A program made the position numbers and the translations under genes. The notes below the pieces were generated by a model. The model had not been told where the DNA came from. It searched no databases and saw only the letters and a list, made by a program, of their open reading frames with translations. From Puniceicoccales bacterium (GTDB taxonomy: Bacteria; Verrucomicrobiota; Verrucomicrobiia; Opitutales; LL51), in contig JAIRRZ010000036.1 of assembly GCA_031255715.1 (NCBI GenBank), positions 1 through 48,176 of the forward strand: a stretch of DNA of 48,176 nt, given 5' to 3'. Numbering within the stretch: the first letter of the stretch is position 1; each line of letters starts with the position of its first letter. Shown in pieces: positions 36,733 through 45,012 of this stretch.

Positions 36733-37479
36733 TTAATCGTTGCGCGCTCTCAATTTCATCAACAGGCGCAAAATCTCCATATAAATCCATATGAGCGTTA
36801 CAAGTAAGCCCAAAGCTGCTATCCATTCCAACTTTTCTGGAGCACCTAACCGGCTTTGACGGACAATAAATTCAAAGTTCAAAAGCAAATTCAATGCGGC
36901 AATAATACAAACCACGACACTAAACCCGATGCTAAGATTCGAAGAACCATGAACGATAGACAGTCCAGGAGAACCAAAAAACGACATGATCCAACTTACG
37001 AAGTAGATAAAAGCAATTCCGGCCGTTGCGACGAAGAGGACCGTTGCAAACTTTTCTGTCGGTCGAATAATTCCTGCTTTATATACAAAAAGCATCACAG
37101 CAAAAACACCGAATGTTCCCGTAGCTGCCTGCACAACAATCCCCGGATAACGTTTCTGCATAAGCCACGAAATGGCGCCGATTACAAAACCTTCGCCAAT
37201 GGCATATAAAGGAACGGTAATTTTTGCGATATCAGGTTTAAACATCGTTACGAAATACAAAACAAGCGTTCCGATTGAAAATAGCATAATTTTTCCGCCA
37301 ATTTCCTCAACGGTAGCATAGGAACGAGTCCATGCAAAAGCAGCGCCTGCCAATAATAAAAATAACGTAATAAAAGATTTGCGAATGACACCGTCGACGG
37401 TCATAGCCATCGCCTGAGCATCCTGTGGACAAAAAACACTTTCTTTAAAAACTGGATTCGAAGTATGGTCATAATTCAT
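36733..37479 (-). CDS. Bax inhibitor-1/YccA family membrane protein
   Basis: The 248-residue protein has about seven membrane segments from residue 35 and a soluble N-terminal stretch (NPVFKESVFCPQDAQAMAMTVDGVIRK). This matches bacterial Bax-inhibitor-1 relatives, some of which conduct calcium or regulate FtsH. It starts at ATG 37479 with AGGAG before it. The role here is unknown. It is in an operon with the GT9 gene. Confidence 0.85.
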   Translation of the reverse strand: MNYDHTSNPVFKESVFCPQDAQAMAMTVDGVIRKSFITLFLLLAGAAFAWTRSYATVEEIGGKIMLFSIGTLVLYFVTMFKPDIAKITVPLYAIGEGFVIGAISWLMQKRYPGIVVQAATGTFGVFAVMLFVYKAGIIRPTEKFATVLFVATAGIAFIYFVSWIMSFFGSPGLSIVHGSSNLSIGFSVVVCIIAALNLLLNFEFIVRQSRLGAPEKLEWIAALGLLVTLIWIYMEILRLLMKLRARND

Positions 37480-37530
37480 AGCTAACTCCTACTGTAGCTA
37501 AAATGTTAATCATATATTGTTTTTGTCAAG

Positions 37531-37938
37531 TTAATTTTGATTGAGTTGCCTAAAATACCCCAAAACACTTTTAATAAAATAAAGCATGCATGGATTGTTT
37601 TGGGTACAGGCAACGTGTACAATGTTAAAACCATCTTGGTTTCGTATGTCCAAAGCATTTACATTTATTCCGTTGGCAAGAACAAGAAACAATGCAGTGG
37701 TGTGCATATCTTTCTGTTGGATAGCGAAAAAAATTATGGGATTACCCTGTGAATCTTTTTGGTTTAGTAAGGATCTAACATCTTCTTTATTTCTTTCTTG
37801 GATTATTTTCTCCTTCCATTCCGAGAAACTTAAAGAAGGATTTTTTGAACTATTGCTGGCGGTTAAAGTCGATGTCCTGACGAAGCATAAAAAGAACGCT
37901 AAAAAAAATGCATTTAATATCATAAATAATTTAGACAT
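37531..37938 (-). CDS. Small secreted ankyrin-repeat-like protein
   Basis: The 135-residue protein has a signal peptide (FMILNAFFLAFFLCFVRTSTLTA). It then has one to two ankyrin-like units: LLNQKDSQGNPIIFFAIQQKDMHTTALFLVLANGINVNALDIRNQDGFNIVHVACTQNN. Only part of the fold could form, so it may be a fragment or a tiny repeat protein. Ankyrin proteins are common effectors in intracellular bacteria. Export here would be by Sec, not type III. Confidence 0.6.
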   Translation of the reverse strand: MSKLFMILNAFFLAFFLCFVRTSTLTASNSSKNPSLSFSEWKEKIIQERNKEDVRSLLNQKDSQGNPIIFFAIQQKDMHTTALFLVLANGINVNALDIRNQDGFNIVHVACTQNNPCMLYFIKSVLGYFRQLNQN

Positions 37939-38039
37939 AAAATATTATTGCTTATCTAATAGGTCTGCAAAAAGGCAATGTCAAGTCTTTTTTCTATAGG
38001 GAATTTTTAAGAAGCAATCGGAGATTTTGCAAAAAATAC

Positions 38040-38067
38040 TTGCTAAAGTAATAAGCACAAGTAGGAT
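38040..38067 (+). promoter_or_regulatory. Promoter of tRNA-Tyr
   Basis: TTGCTA (38040-38045) and TAGGAT (38062-38067) are separated by 16 bases. The transcript would begin a few bases before the mature tRNA at 38079. Confidence 0.55.
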
Positions 38068-38078
38068 GAATAATGTTC

Positions 38079-38162
38079 GGTGAGGTATCCAAGTGGCTAA
38101 AGGATGCAGACTGTAAATCTGTCGGGCTCTGCCCTTCGAGCGTTCGAATCGCTCCCTCACCA
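38079..38162 (+). tRNA. tRNA-Tyr (anticodon GTA)
   Basis: The acceptor is GGTGAGG with CCTCACC, and the anticodon stem-loop is CAGAC TGTAAAT CTGT. A long variable arm (GGGCTCTGCCC) makes it class II. The T arm is GAGCG TTCGAAT CGCTC. The discriminator is A. CCG follows, so CCA is not encoded. The next 380 bp to rpsP show no gene or strong signal. Confidence 0.94.
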
Positions 38163-38545
38163 CCGCTTTGATATTACTTGATTAAACCGTCTTCGCTTGG
38201 TTCCGAAGGAGGGAGGAGAAAGATACGCTTACGATGGCTGTTTATGTTTTGATTACATCGTATTTACTAATTAAATTCAAAGCCATTTGGTAAATGGTGT
38301 CAATGTCGACGGCGCAGGAATAAATAATGTTTAAAGCTAAGGCATTTGTTTTGCCTGATCTACTTTTTGAGATTCATAAAAATTTACCAATGGTTTATCT
38401 AATTTAAAATTCAAGAACCGTAAAGTTTTCTTGGGCGTTTTATGTAAATTTTGGAAGAAAAACTAATGCGTGTTAAAAAGCTAATTGACACTTTTTGACT
38501 CTTCTTGTTGGCGCATATAACGTCACTTGCGCTATAAGTTTAAAA

Positions 38546-38803
38546 TCATTTTTGTGCGGAAGCTTTCGCTCTACGTATCAACTGAGCAACGGTATCCGTT
38601 GCCTTTGCGCCAACGCTCATCCAGTAGGTTGCTCGTTCCAGATTCATCGATAATTCCGAAGAATTACCTTTCGCTTGGGGCTCATATATGCCCAACTTTT
38701 CCATATATTTTCCATCTCGACGACTCGAGCTCTCTGCGACAACAATCTTATAGGAAGGATGATGAATTCGTCCCTGTCTTTGTAATCTAATTCTCAATGC
38801 CAT
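38546..38803 (-). CDS. rpsP: 30S ribosomal protein bS16
   Basis: The 85-residue protein begins MALRIRLQRQGRIHHPSYKIVVAESSSRRDGKYMEKLGIYEP, the clear bS16 signature, and keeps the basic RAKAS end. The usual neighbours rimM, trmD and rplS are not adjacent: the next upstream feature is the divergent amino-acid transporter gene. It stands alone between gene-poor stretches. Confidence 0.95.
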   Translation of the reverse strand: MALRIRLQRQGRIHHPSYKIVVAESSSRRDGKYMEKLGIYEPQAKGNSSELSMNLERATYWMSVGAKATDTVAQLIRRAKASAQK

Positions 38804-38952
38804 ATAACGCCTTTAAAATCAAAATTCATTCATGGATTGTCAAGTTTTTTTAATATGAATCAAGATAATTAGTAGGAATGAAGCTACTATCTTGGGCTAG
38901 GTATAATCCCATGGACTTGACATTAGAGGAAATTTTTCTGTATTAAAAATAT

Positions 38953-39741
38953 ATGAAGAAATTTATCATTGTTGTATTACCCATCTTGGTAGGATCTCTT
39001 ATTGTTTGGCTGTGTTGCAAGTCGTTCGATGTTAATTGCATTACTAAAAAAGAAAAAAATGTACTTTGCTTTGGAACATGTGCCGACTATCCGCCCATGG
39101 AATATTACCGCGATGGTGTACTTGTGGGGTTTGAGATCGAATTAGTAAAATCCATTGCCAAAGAGTTAGGAAAGGAAATTGTTTTTGAGGATATGGCATT
39201 TAGTTCTCTGCAAGTTGCTTTGGAAAAAGGATTCCTCGATGCTTTTGTGGCTGCATTTGGAATAACTTCGGAAGGACGGGAAAAGTTCGATTTTACCCTT
39301 CCTTATTACATTGAAGGGCTTGTACTTTTGCATAAAAAAAGCAGTCCAATAGCGAGTCCGCAGGATCTTGTTGGAAAAAAAGTTGTTTATCAGCTTAGCA
39401 ATCAGATAAAAAAAGGTTTAGAGGAAAATATCCCCGAAGCGGAATTGATTTCGGTGGATCGAATCGATATGGCCGTAGAAATGTTCAAGGCTGGCCACGC
39501 GGATTGCGTGTGTATGGATATATTCATTGCGGATGGTTATTGTGAAAAAAATCCTGACTGGAGCTACTACGTACCGGATGCTTTAAAAGTAAGTGAGGGT
39601 ATCGCGATCGCTTTTCCTAAAGGCTCTCCATTAAGAACTGAAATTAATAAAATTTTAAAAGTTATGGAAGCCAGTGGAAAATTGCAGGAACTGAGAAATG
39701 AGTGGCAATTAAGAGCAGCATGGAAATTACCAAATGAATAA
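38953..39741 (+). CDS. Amino-acid ABC transporter substrate-binding protein
   Basis: The 262-residue protein has an N-terminal hydrophobic signal (residues 1-22) and a solute-binding family 3 fold. The fold shows as CADYPPMEYYRDGVLVGFEIELVKSIAKELGKEI, then GITSEGREKFDFTLPYY. C21 or C22 after WL could be a lipid anchor, but the lipobox is not standard. It overlaps the permease gene by 8 bp. Polar amino acid uptake is likely; the exact ligand is unknown. Confidence 0.88.
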   Translation: MKKFIIVVLPILVGSLIVWLCCKSFDVNCITKKEKNVLCFGTCADYPPMEYYRDGVLVGFEIELVKSIAKELGKEIVFEDMAFSSLQVALEKGFLDAFVAAFGITSEGREKFDFTLPYYIEGLVLLHKKSSPIASPQDLVGKKVVYQLSNQIKKGLEENIPEAELISVDRIDMAVEMFKAGHADCVCMDIFIADGYCEKNPDWSYYVPDALKVSEGIAIAFPKGSPLRTEINKILKVMEASGKLQELRNEWQLRAAWKLPNE

Positions 39742-40381
39742 AATTATTTCTAATTTCTTATATGTTGGGTCGGGAATCGGTCTTACATTAAAATTGACAT
39801 TCGGAGGTGTTTGCATTGGAGTTACTGGCGGAATTTTGCTATCGATATTGCGCTACAGCACCATCGGTAAACCGATTGTGAATGCAATCATCTCCATCCT
39901 TAGGGGGACGCCACTCCTATTGCAATTGAGTTTTATTTATTTTATTACTCCAAGCATCGTAGGATTTAGGCTTGATTTGTTGGCGGCTGGTACTTTAGCC
40001 TTTGGTGTCAATAGCTCTGCCTATATTGCGGAAATATTCCGAGCAGGTATAGAAAGTTTGCCGAAGGGGCAATTTGAGGCAGCTCAGACACTAGAAATTC
40101 CGCGATTTTACATGTGGAAAGATATCATTCTACCTCAGGTTATGATAAATATTTTCCCGGCTATGATCAATGAAATAATTGCTTTGCTGAAAGAAACGGT
40201 GCTCATTGCTATGATCGGTGGCATGGACATTATGCGCAGGGCTCAAACAATTGCTGTCGAACAATACGAATATTTTATGCCACTTTGCATAGCGGGTACC
40301 TATTACTATGGTCTCGTTTTGCTCATTGGATTTATAGGGAAAAAAATTGAAAACAGAAAGTTTTATGCTAAAAATTCGTGA
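39734..40381 (+). CDS. Amino-acid ABC transporter permease
   Basis: The 215-residue HisM/GlnP-type permease has about five membrane segments. Its cytoplasmic coupling loop (EAAQTLEIPRFYMWKDIILPQ) meets the ATPase. SILRGTPLLLQLSFIYF is the family N-terminal motif. It overlaps both neighbours, forming a tight three-gene importer operon with the binding protein and the ATPase. Confidence 0.9.
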   Translation: MNKIISNFLYVGSGIGLTLKLTFGGVCIGVTGGILLSILRYSTIGKPIVNAIISILRGTPLLLQLSFIYFITPSIVGFRLDLLAAGTLAFGVNSSAYIAEIFRAGIESLPKGQFEAAQTLEIPRFYMWKDIILPQVMINIFPAMINEIIALLKETVLIAMIGGMDIMRRAQTIAVEQYEYFMPLCIAGTYYYGLVLLIGFIGKKIENRKFYAKNS

Positions 40382-41027
40382 CATCTGTAAGGTTTTTAAT
40401 CATATTAAGATCCTGAAAAATATTAGTCTTGACATAAAAAAATCAAGTATTTTTGGCATAGCGGGGCCATCCGGTTGTGGAAAGTCGACATTTCTTCGTT
40501 GTATTCAAAAATTGGAATGTTTCGATCAAGGTACCATAGAATGTAAAGGACGTACGGGTTTTATGTTTCAAGATTTTCAGCTTTTTCCCCATATGACGGT
40601 GCTGCAAAATTTGATATATGCTCCTAGTTTAAAAAATAAGGGTGGAAAAACGGATTGTAAAAAGCAGGCGGAAGATATATTAAACAATTTGGGCATCGCA
40701 TCCAAAATTAATGAATATCCGAGTTCCTTGTCCGGTGGCCAAAAGCAGCGAGTAGCATTGGCGAGAAGTTTGATGGCTAAACCGGATATTTTGCTATGCG
40801 ACGAGCCAACTTCCGGTCTGGATGTATCGACAATAATGGATGTTATTTTTCTGTTAAAATCCGTTAATAAGCAATTAAACATTACAATTATCATTGCTTC
40901 CCACGATTTGGATTTTTTAACTAAAATTTCTGATAGAATTATTCTGTTAAAAGGCGGAGAAATTGCCGTGGATATTAATCCTTTGACCTGTGATATGCCA
41001 GTTGATTTCCTAAAAAAATATTACTGA
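40365..41027 (+). CDS. Amino-acid ABC transporter ATPase
   Basis: From ATG 40365 the protein has 220 residues. Walker A is GPSGCGKST (near residue 34), the Q loop FQDFQLFPHM, the signature LSGGQKQRVALARSL and Walker B ILLCDEPTSGLD, then an H loop (ASHDLDF). A TTG at 40347 would add six residues. The start lies 17 bp inside the permease gene. Confidence 0.92.
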   Translation: MLKIRDICKVFNHIKILKNISLDIKKSSIFGIAGPSGCGKSTFLRCIQKLECFDQGTIECKGRTGFMFQDFQLFPHMTVLQNLIYAPSLKNKGGKTDCKKQAEDILNNLGIASKINEYPSSLSGGQKQRVALARSLMAKPDILLCDEPTSGLDVSTIMDVIFLLKSVNKQLNITIIIASHDLDFLTKISDRIILLKGGEIAVDINPLTCDMPVDFLKKYY

Positions 41028-41102
41028 AAATTTAGCGTTTGCTAAAAATTAGCTTGCTTTTGCAAAAAAGTACGCTATGGGTAGATAATAGAAAGGTATA
41101 TT

Positions 41103-41258
41103 ATGTCACAACATCCGAGTTTCCAAAGAGGTGGTAGTCATGGCGTCAAACGTAGCGTCCTGAAACGTTTCGAACGCATTGAGTTATTGCGCAAGCGTGG
41201 CCAATGGCGAGAGGGCCGTCGCTTGACTGCCTTGCCAAAGACTAAACCGGAGGCATAA
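41103..41258 (+). CDS. Small basic protein of the Verrucomicrobia/Chlamydiae family
   Basis: A 51-residue basic protein starts MSQHPSFQRGGSHGVKRSVLKRFERIELL and ends LPKTKPEA. I recognise the MSQHPSL...RSVLKR(Y/F)ER pattern of the small basic protein family described in Verrucomicrobia and Chlamydiae, thought to be ribosomal. Its CDS is only 156 bp, easy to miss in gene finding. The downstream gene uses a ribosome binding site inside its end (GGAGG at 41249-41253). Confidence 0.8.
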   Translation: MSQHPSFQRGGSHGVKRSVLKRFERIELLRKRGQWREGRRLTALPKTKPEA

Positions 41259-41260
41259 CA

Positions 41261-41578
41261 TTGTTCCTATTCCAATCGTGTGTTCCAGTGACTGCTTCGG
41301 GAAAATGTTGGAGTATTTTGTGGCGATTTTTGGTTGTTATTACGGTTATTTGTGGTGTTGTGAGTCGAATTAAAATTCCAACTCTGATTTGTCGCACACC
41401 AATTGTTCGTGAAGTTTCAGTGGAGATCGTAAATGTTCTAGAACAAATGGAAGAAATTGACTGTCATTCGTCGAGGATACAGTTTTTGGGGCCGAGGAAT
41501 GAAGTAATTCCAGAGAGTTTGCAGTTGCCCGAATGGGAAAAAATGGAATATGTGGAACCGGATTTTGTTATCCCATGA
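41261..41578 (+). CDS. Small membrane protein coupled to tsaD
   Basis: The 105-residue frame opens at TTG 41261, 7 bases after GGAGG (41249-41253). It has one membrane helix (about residues 19-36, ILWRFLVVITVICGVVS) and a polar C-terminal part (VEIVNVLEQMEEIDCHSSRIQFLGPRN). Its stop overlaps tsaD in ATGA (41575-41578). No family recognised. The strict coupling on both sides suggests a real gene. Confidence 0.55.
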   Translation: MFLFQSCVPVTASGKCWSILWRFLVVITVICGVVSRIKIPTLICRTPIVREVSVEIVNVLEQMEEIDCHSSRIQFLGPRNEVIPESLQLPEWEKMEYVEPDFVIP

Positions 41579-42576
41579 TTCTAGGTATTGAAAGTTCTTG
41601 CGATGATGCGGGACTTGCGGTTTTTGATCAACAAAGTGAATCGTTTTTATACGAAAGGACGAGTTCTCAGGCTGATTTGTATGTGTCCTATGGTGGAGTC
41701 GTTCCTCAACTAGCTGCCCGTGAGCATCTACGCAATTTCCCCATTTTACTAGAAGATTTAAAACAAAAAATTTCTCCATCTGAAATTACAAAAATTGCAG
41801 TTACCTGTGGCCCTGGTTTACCGGGAAGTTTGGCGCAAGGAATTACATTCGCAGTGAGCTTGGGATTGATTTTAAAACGAGAAGTTTTGGGTATTCACCA
41901 TTTACGTGGCCATATTCTATCGCCGTTTATCGGGAAAAGAGAAGAAGGTTTCAGAAAAAATAATTTTCCTCATCTATCACTCCTTGTATCTGGAGGAAAT
42001 ACGATTTTAGCAAAAGTTAGTTCAAATTTTGAAGTGCAAATTCTTGCACAAACGGTCGACGATGCGGCGGGAGAAGCTCTCGATAAGGGAGCGAAATTAT
42101 TAGGATTAAAATATCCAGGAGGTCCAGAAGTGGAACGTTTTGCAATATTGGGCGATACAAAACGGTTTAAATTCCCTCAGGCATTTATCAAAGCCGATGA
42201 AATGTTTTTTAGTTTTTCTGGCCTGAAAACAAGTTTGCGTTATATGCTTGAAAAATTGAGCGATGAAGACCTCCGTATACAATTTAATGACATTTGTGCC
42301 AGTTACCAGTTTGCGATCGTGGATATTTTGGTGAGAAAAATGGAGCAAGTTTTGATGCAAGGCAAATTTTGTAGCATGGGACTATCGGGTGGTGTCTCAA
42401 ATAATTGTTTTTTGCGGAAAAGTGTATTAGCATTGGGAAAAAAATATGGCATTCCATGTCATATTCCCGAGGCAAAATATACGGGCGATAATGCATCGAT
42501 GGTTGCTTTTGCGGCGGCTGTCGATGAATCCCATACTTCGAAAACAATTGATTTCTATCCCAATTGGAGACTGTGA
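41575..42576 (+). CDS. tsaD: tRNA threonylcarbamoyladenosine transferase TsaD
   Basis: TsaD places the threonylcarbamoyl group on A37 of ANN-decoding tRNAs. ATG 41575 gives 333 residues starting MILGIESSCDDAGLAVFD. The metal site is HHLRGH (about residues 108-113), where many relatives have HHMEGH. CGPGLPGSLAQGI, SLLVSGGNT, DDAAGEALDKGAKLLGL and SGGVSNN are all present. Confidence 0.95.
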   Translation: MILGIESSCDDAGLAVFDQQSESFLYERTSSQADLYVSYGGVVPQLAAREHLRNFPILLEDLKQKISPSEITKIAVTCGPGLPGSLAQGITFAVSLGLILKREVLGIHHLRGHILSPFIGKREEGFRKNNFPHLSLLVSGGNTILAKVSSNFEVQILAQTVDDAAGEALDKGAKLLGLKYPGGPEVERFAILGDTKRFKFPQAFIKADEMFFSFSGLKTSLRYMLEKLSDEDLRIQFNDICASYQFAIVDILVRKMEQVLMQGKFCSMGLSGGVSNNCFLRKSVLALGKKYGIPCHIPEAKYTGDNASMVAFAAAVDESHTSKTIDFYPNWRL

Positions 42577-42599
42577 AAAAAAATCAAGGTGGAATTTTT

Positions 42600-43022
42600 C
42601 TCCTGTGCCGCCGGGTCTGGGCCCGCCCGCGGCGACGCGGGGGGCGGGGGTCTCAGGACCCCCGGTCGTCCGGCACCACGGGCATCGCCCAAGGTGCCGG
42701 GCGCAACCCCGGTCCAGGGGATGGATCCCCTGGCGGGGATTCCTAAGGGCGCGCAGCCCTTAGGGGGGGCTGAATATGGGGCTCTGCCCCATACCCCGCA
42801 AGGAGTCCGGACTCCTTGACCTCGATACGCGGCCAAACCATGCGAAAATTTCGCATGGTTCGGCCGCATAGGTCATTTTTTTAATTAAAATTGTTTTTAA
42901 TTAAATAAAGACCCCGCCCCGTCCGGCACCACGGGCGTCGCCCGAGGTGCCGGACGCAACCCCGGTCCAGGGGATGGATCCCCTGGCGGGGATTCCTAAG
43001 GGCGCGTAGCCCTTAGGGGAGT
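42600..43022. repeat. GC-rich repeat cluster with two 99-bp direct copies
   Basis: The 99-bp stretch 42668-42766 recurs at 42921-43019 (offset 253) with few changes: gtccggcaccacgggc, ccccggtccaggggatgg and cctaagggcgcg are shared. Between them lies a module 42797-42919 that also ends the window (48060-48176). A shortened palindrome E is at 42622-42650. Several long frames here are artefacts of GC-rich repeats. No gene is supported. Confidence 0.85.
42797..42919. repeat. 123-bp dispersed module, internal copy
   Basis: This block starts with the palindrome caaggagtccggactccttg, has the hairpin gcggccaaaccatgcgaaaa / ttcgcatggttcggccgc, and ends ttaattaaataaagaccccg. It is nearly identical to 48060-48176. 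Reversed, it matches 272-362. Confidence 0.88.
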
Positions 43023-43092
43023 TCTTTAGCAATTACAAAACTTTGGATTTTATCGCAGCATTTTTAGTGTTTGAAGATTTCGAAAATCATGT

Positions 43093-44877
43093 ATGCTGTG
43101 GATAATGCGTGAGCTTGGAACATGGAGTTTATTGGGTTATCTCCGTTTTTTGAACGATACAAAGGGTGAAGTTTTAGTTGCAATTATAACCGGAATAATT
43201 TATGGCTTGTCGAGTGGTTTCGGTGTCCCAATGATTTTCAAACATGCCTCAGGTATTCTTTTTAGTGGCGAAAAAGTTTCTGGAGTAATGCTTATCGGAA
43301 TAGTATTGCTGCCCATAGTTATAATGCTGATTCGTGGACTGTCTGGGTTTTTAAGTTCCTACTATTTCGCATCCTGTGGACAGCATATTGTTGAAAGCTT
43401 GCGCATGATGATTTTCAAAAAAATTCAACGTTTGCACCTAGGATTTTTCAACGATTATCCTCCATCGGAGCTCATTTCTCGGTCAATTAATGCAAGTACT
43501 ATTATTCAAACTAATTTGGTCGATATTTCGAGCGATATTATAACTCAAATAATGGTACTTATCGGAGCAACGGGTTATTTGACTTACCTTTGTATCCGTC
43601 AGTCTGAATTGCTTGTTTTACTTTTATTTCTCACAGCTTTACCATTATTTATTTTTCCAATCCGCAAAATTGGCCATCGTCTACGCCAAAAGTCTGGACA
43701 AATGCAAGTGCGTACGACGGCGATTATTGACAAATTGAATCATAATCTATCGGCGATTAAGGAAGTACGTGCATTTGGTTTAGAAAACCAAGAAATTGTG
43801 CGTTACCGACAGGCTTGCCATGCATTTTCTGAAGCATTTTTAAATGTAATCAAATATCAGCTTATTATTTCGCCGATCGTGGAAATTTTATCAGCGGCAG
43901 GCGTTGGTTTTGCCATGTTTTATGCCTATGAACGCGGACTAAAATTAGAAATTTTCATGTCTTTGGCGACGGCACTTTATTTCGGCTACGATGCCATTAA
44001 ACGCTTGGGCGATATTAGTAATAAAATTCAAACGAGTATGGCAGCCGTCGATCGTATCGAAGCCATTTTAAATGAACCAGAAAAAATCATTGATCCTAAA
44101 AATCCAGTTCATATCGAAAAATTGCAAGGCGATATTCAATTTCAAAATGTTACTTTTGCGTACACACCCGGTTGCGATGTACTTCAAAAAATTAATGTTG
44201 AAATTCGTCATGGCAAGACATATGCCTTTGTCGGAAGTAGTGGAGCGGGAAAATCGACGTTTGTTAATATGATTTTACGCTTTTATGATCCCGATCAGGG
44301 CAGTATTTTGATTGATGGTATTGATTTGCGGGAGATGGCAAAGTATGACCTGCGACAAAATATCGGCTATGTGCCACAGGATCCAGCATTGATCAACGAC
44401 ACGGTTTTCAACAATATTATTTGGGGAAGGCCCGATGCATCGTATGACGATGTAGTACGGGCGGCACAGGAAGCCTATGCCCATGATTTTATAACCAAAA
44501 TGCCCAATGGTTACGATACGGTGATTGGCGAATCGGGAAATTGCTTGAGCGGGGGACAACGCCAGCGTATCGCCTTGGCCCGCATTTTTTTACGAAATTG
44601 TTCCATTTTAATTTTCGATGAGGCAACATCGGCACTCGATTCGGAAAGCCAATGGGCGATTTATAATGCAATCAAGGCTATTTCCAGAGATAAAACGGTA
44701 ATTATGATTTCTCACCGCTTTAGCATGATGTCGATTGTGGATGAAGTGTTTGTTCTGGAAAGTGGAAAAATTGTTGAGCATGGGTCCCCTGGTAGCCTAC
44801 TTACCGATGGTACGCTCTATCGCAGGCTGTGTGAAAATAATGGATGGAAAAGTCGTGGAACGGAAAAAAAAGATTGA
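43093..44877 (+). CDS. ABC transporter, MsbA-like lipid exporter
   Basis: The 594-residue half-transporter has about six membrane helices in the first 310 residues, then an ATPase domain. Walker A is GSSGAGKST, Q loop GYVPQDPALINDTV, signature LSGGQRQRIALARIF and Walker B ILIFDEATSALD. A lipid A or glycolipid flippase role (MsbA) is likely: hldD follows in the same direction. Start ATG 43093, with ATG 43105 as an alternative. Confidence 0.85.
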   Translation: MLWIMRELGTWSLLGYLRFLNDTKGEVLVAIITGIIYGLSSGFGVPMIFKHASGILFSGEKVSGVMLIGIVLLPIVIMLIRGLSGFLSSYYFASCGQHIVESLRMMIFKKIQRLHLGFFNDYPPSELISRSINASTIIQTNLVDISSDIITQIMVLIGATGYLTYLCIRQSELLVLLLFLTALPLFIFPIRKIGHRLRQKSGQMQVRTTAIIDKLNHNLSAIKEVRAFGLENQEIVRYRQACHAFSEAFLNVIKYQLIISPIVEILSAAGVGFAMFYAYERGLKLEIFMSLATALYFGYDAIKRLGDISNKIQTSMAAVDRIEAILNEPEKIIDPKNPVHIEKLQGDIQFQNVTFAYTPGCDVLQKINVEIRHGKTYAFVGSSGAGKSTFVNMILRFYDPDQGSILIDGIDLREMAKYDLRQNIGYVPQDPALINDTVFNNIIWGRPDASYDDVVRAAQEAYAHDFITKMPNGYDTVIGESGNCLSGGQRQRIALARIFLRNCSILIFDEATSALDSESQWAIYNAIKAISRDKTVIMISHRFSMMSIVDEVFVLESGKIVEHGSPGSLLTDGTLYRRLCENNGWKSRGTEKKD

Positions 44878-44909
44878 TGAGGAATCGATTTAAAAGATTA
44901 GGGGTATTG

Positions 44910-44990
44910 GGACAAAAGCCAAGGCTTCGCCTTGTGGAGTATGGGACATTGTCCTCATACTCCGCGCGGATATCCGCGCAGCTTTTGTCC
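44910..44990. repeat. 81-nt cloverleaf palindrome
   Basis: An outer 10-bp perfect stem (ggacaaaagc 44910-44919 with gcttttgtcc 44981-44990) encloses three arms. They are aaggc/gcctt (44921-44933), ggagtatg+ggac/gtcc+catactcc (44936-44963) and the perfect palindrome gcgcggatatccgcgc (44964-44979). It would form a four-way junction. It is not a tRNA: no T-loop consensus. Confidence 0.8.
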
Positions 44991-45012
44991 ATAAACTTCA
45001 AAAAATGTAATT

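Noticed and set aside
38287-38340. Short frame LVNGVNVDGAGINNV, somewhat ankyrin-like
   Set aside because: Only about 18 codons between stops; too short to separate from chance, though it lies near the ankyrin-like gene.
38917-38946. TTGACA and TATTAA with an 18-base spacer before the amino-acid binding protein
   Set aside because: It lacks the G-rich box, so it is not a fifth copy of the intergenic motif; TATAAT at 38901-38906 is an equally good promoter candidate.
42446-42869. Several proline/arginine-rich frames around the GC-rich cluster
   Set aside because: Frames stay open because of GC-rich repeats; composition is artefactual and no start signal is present.
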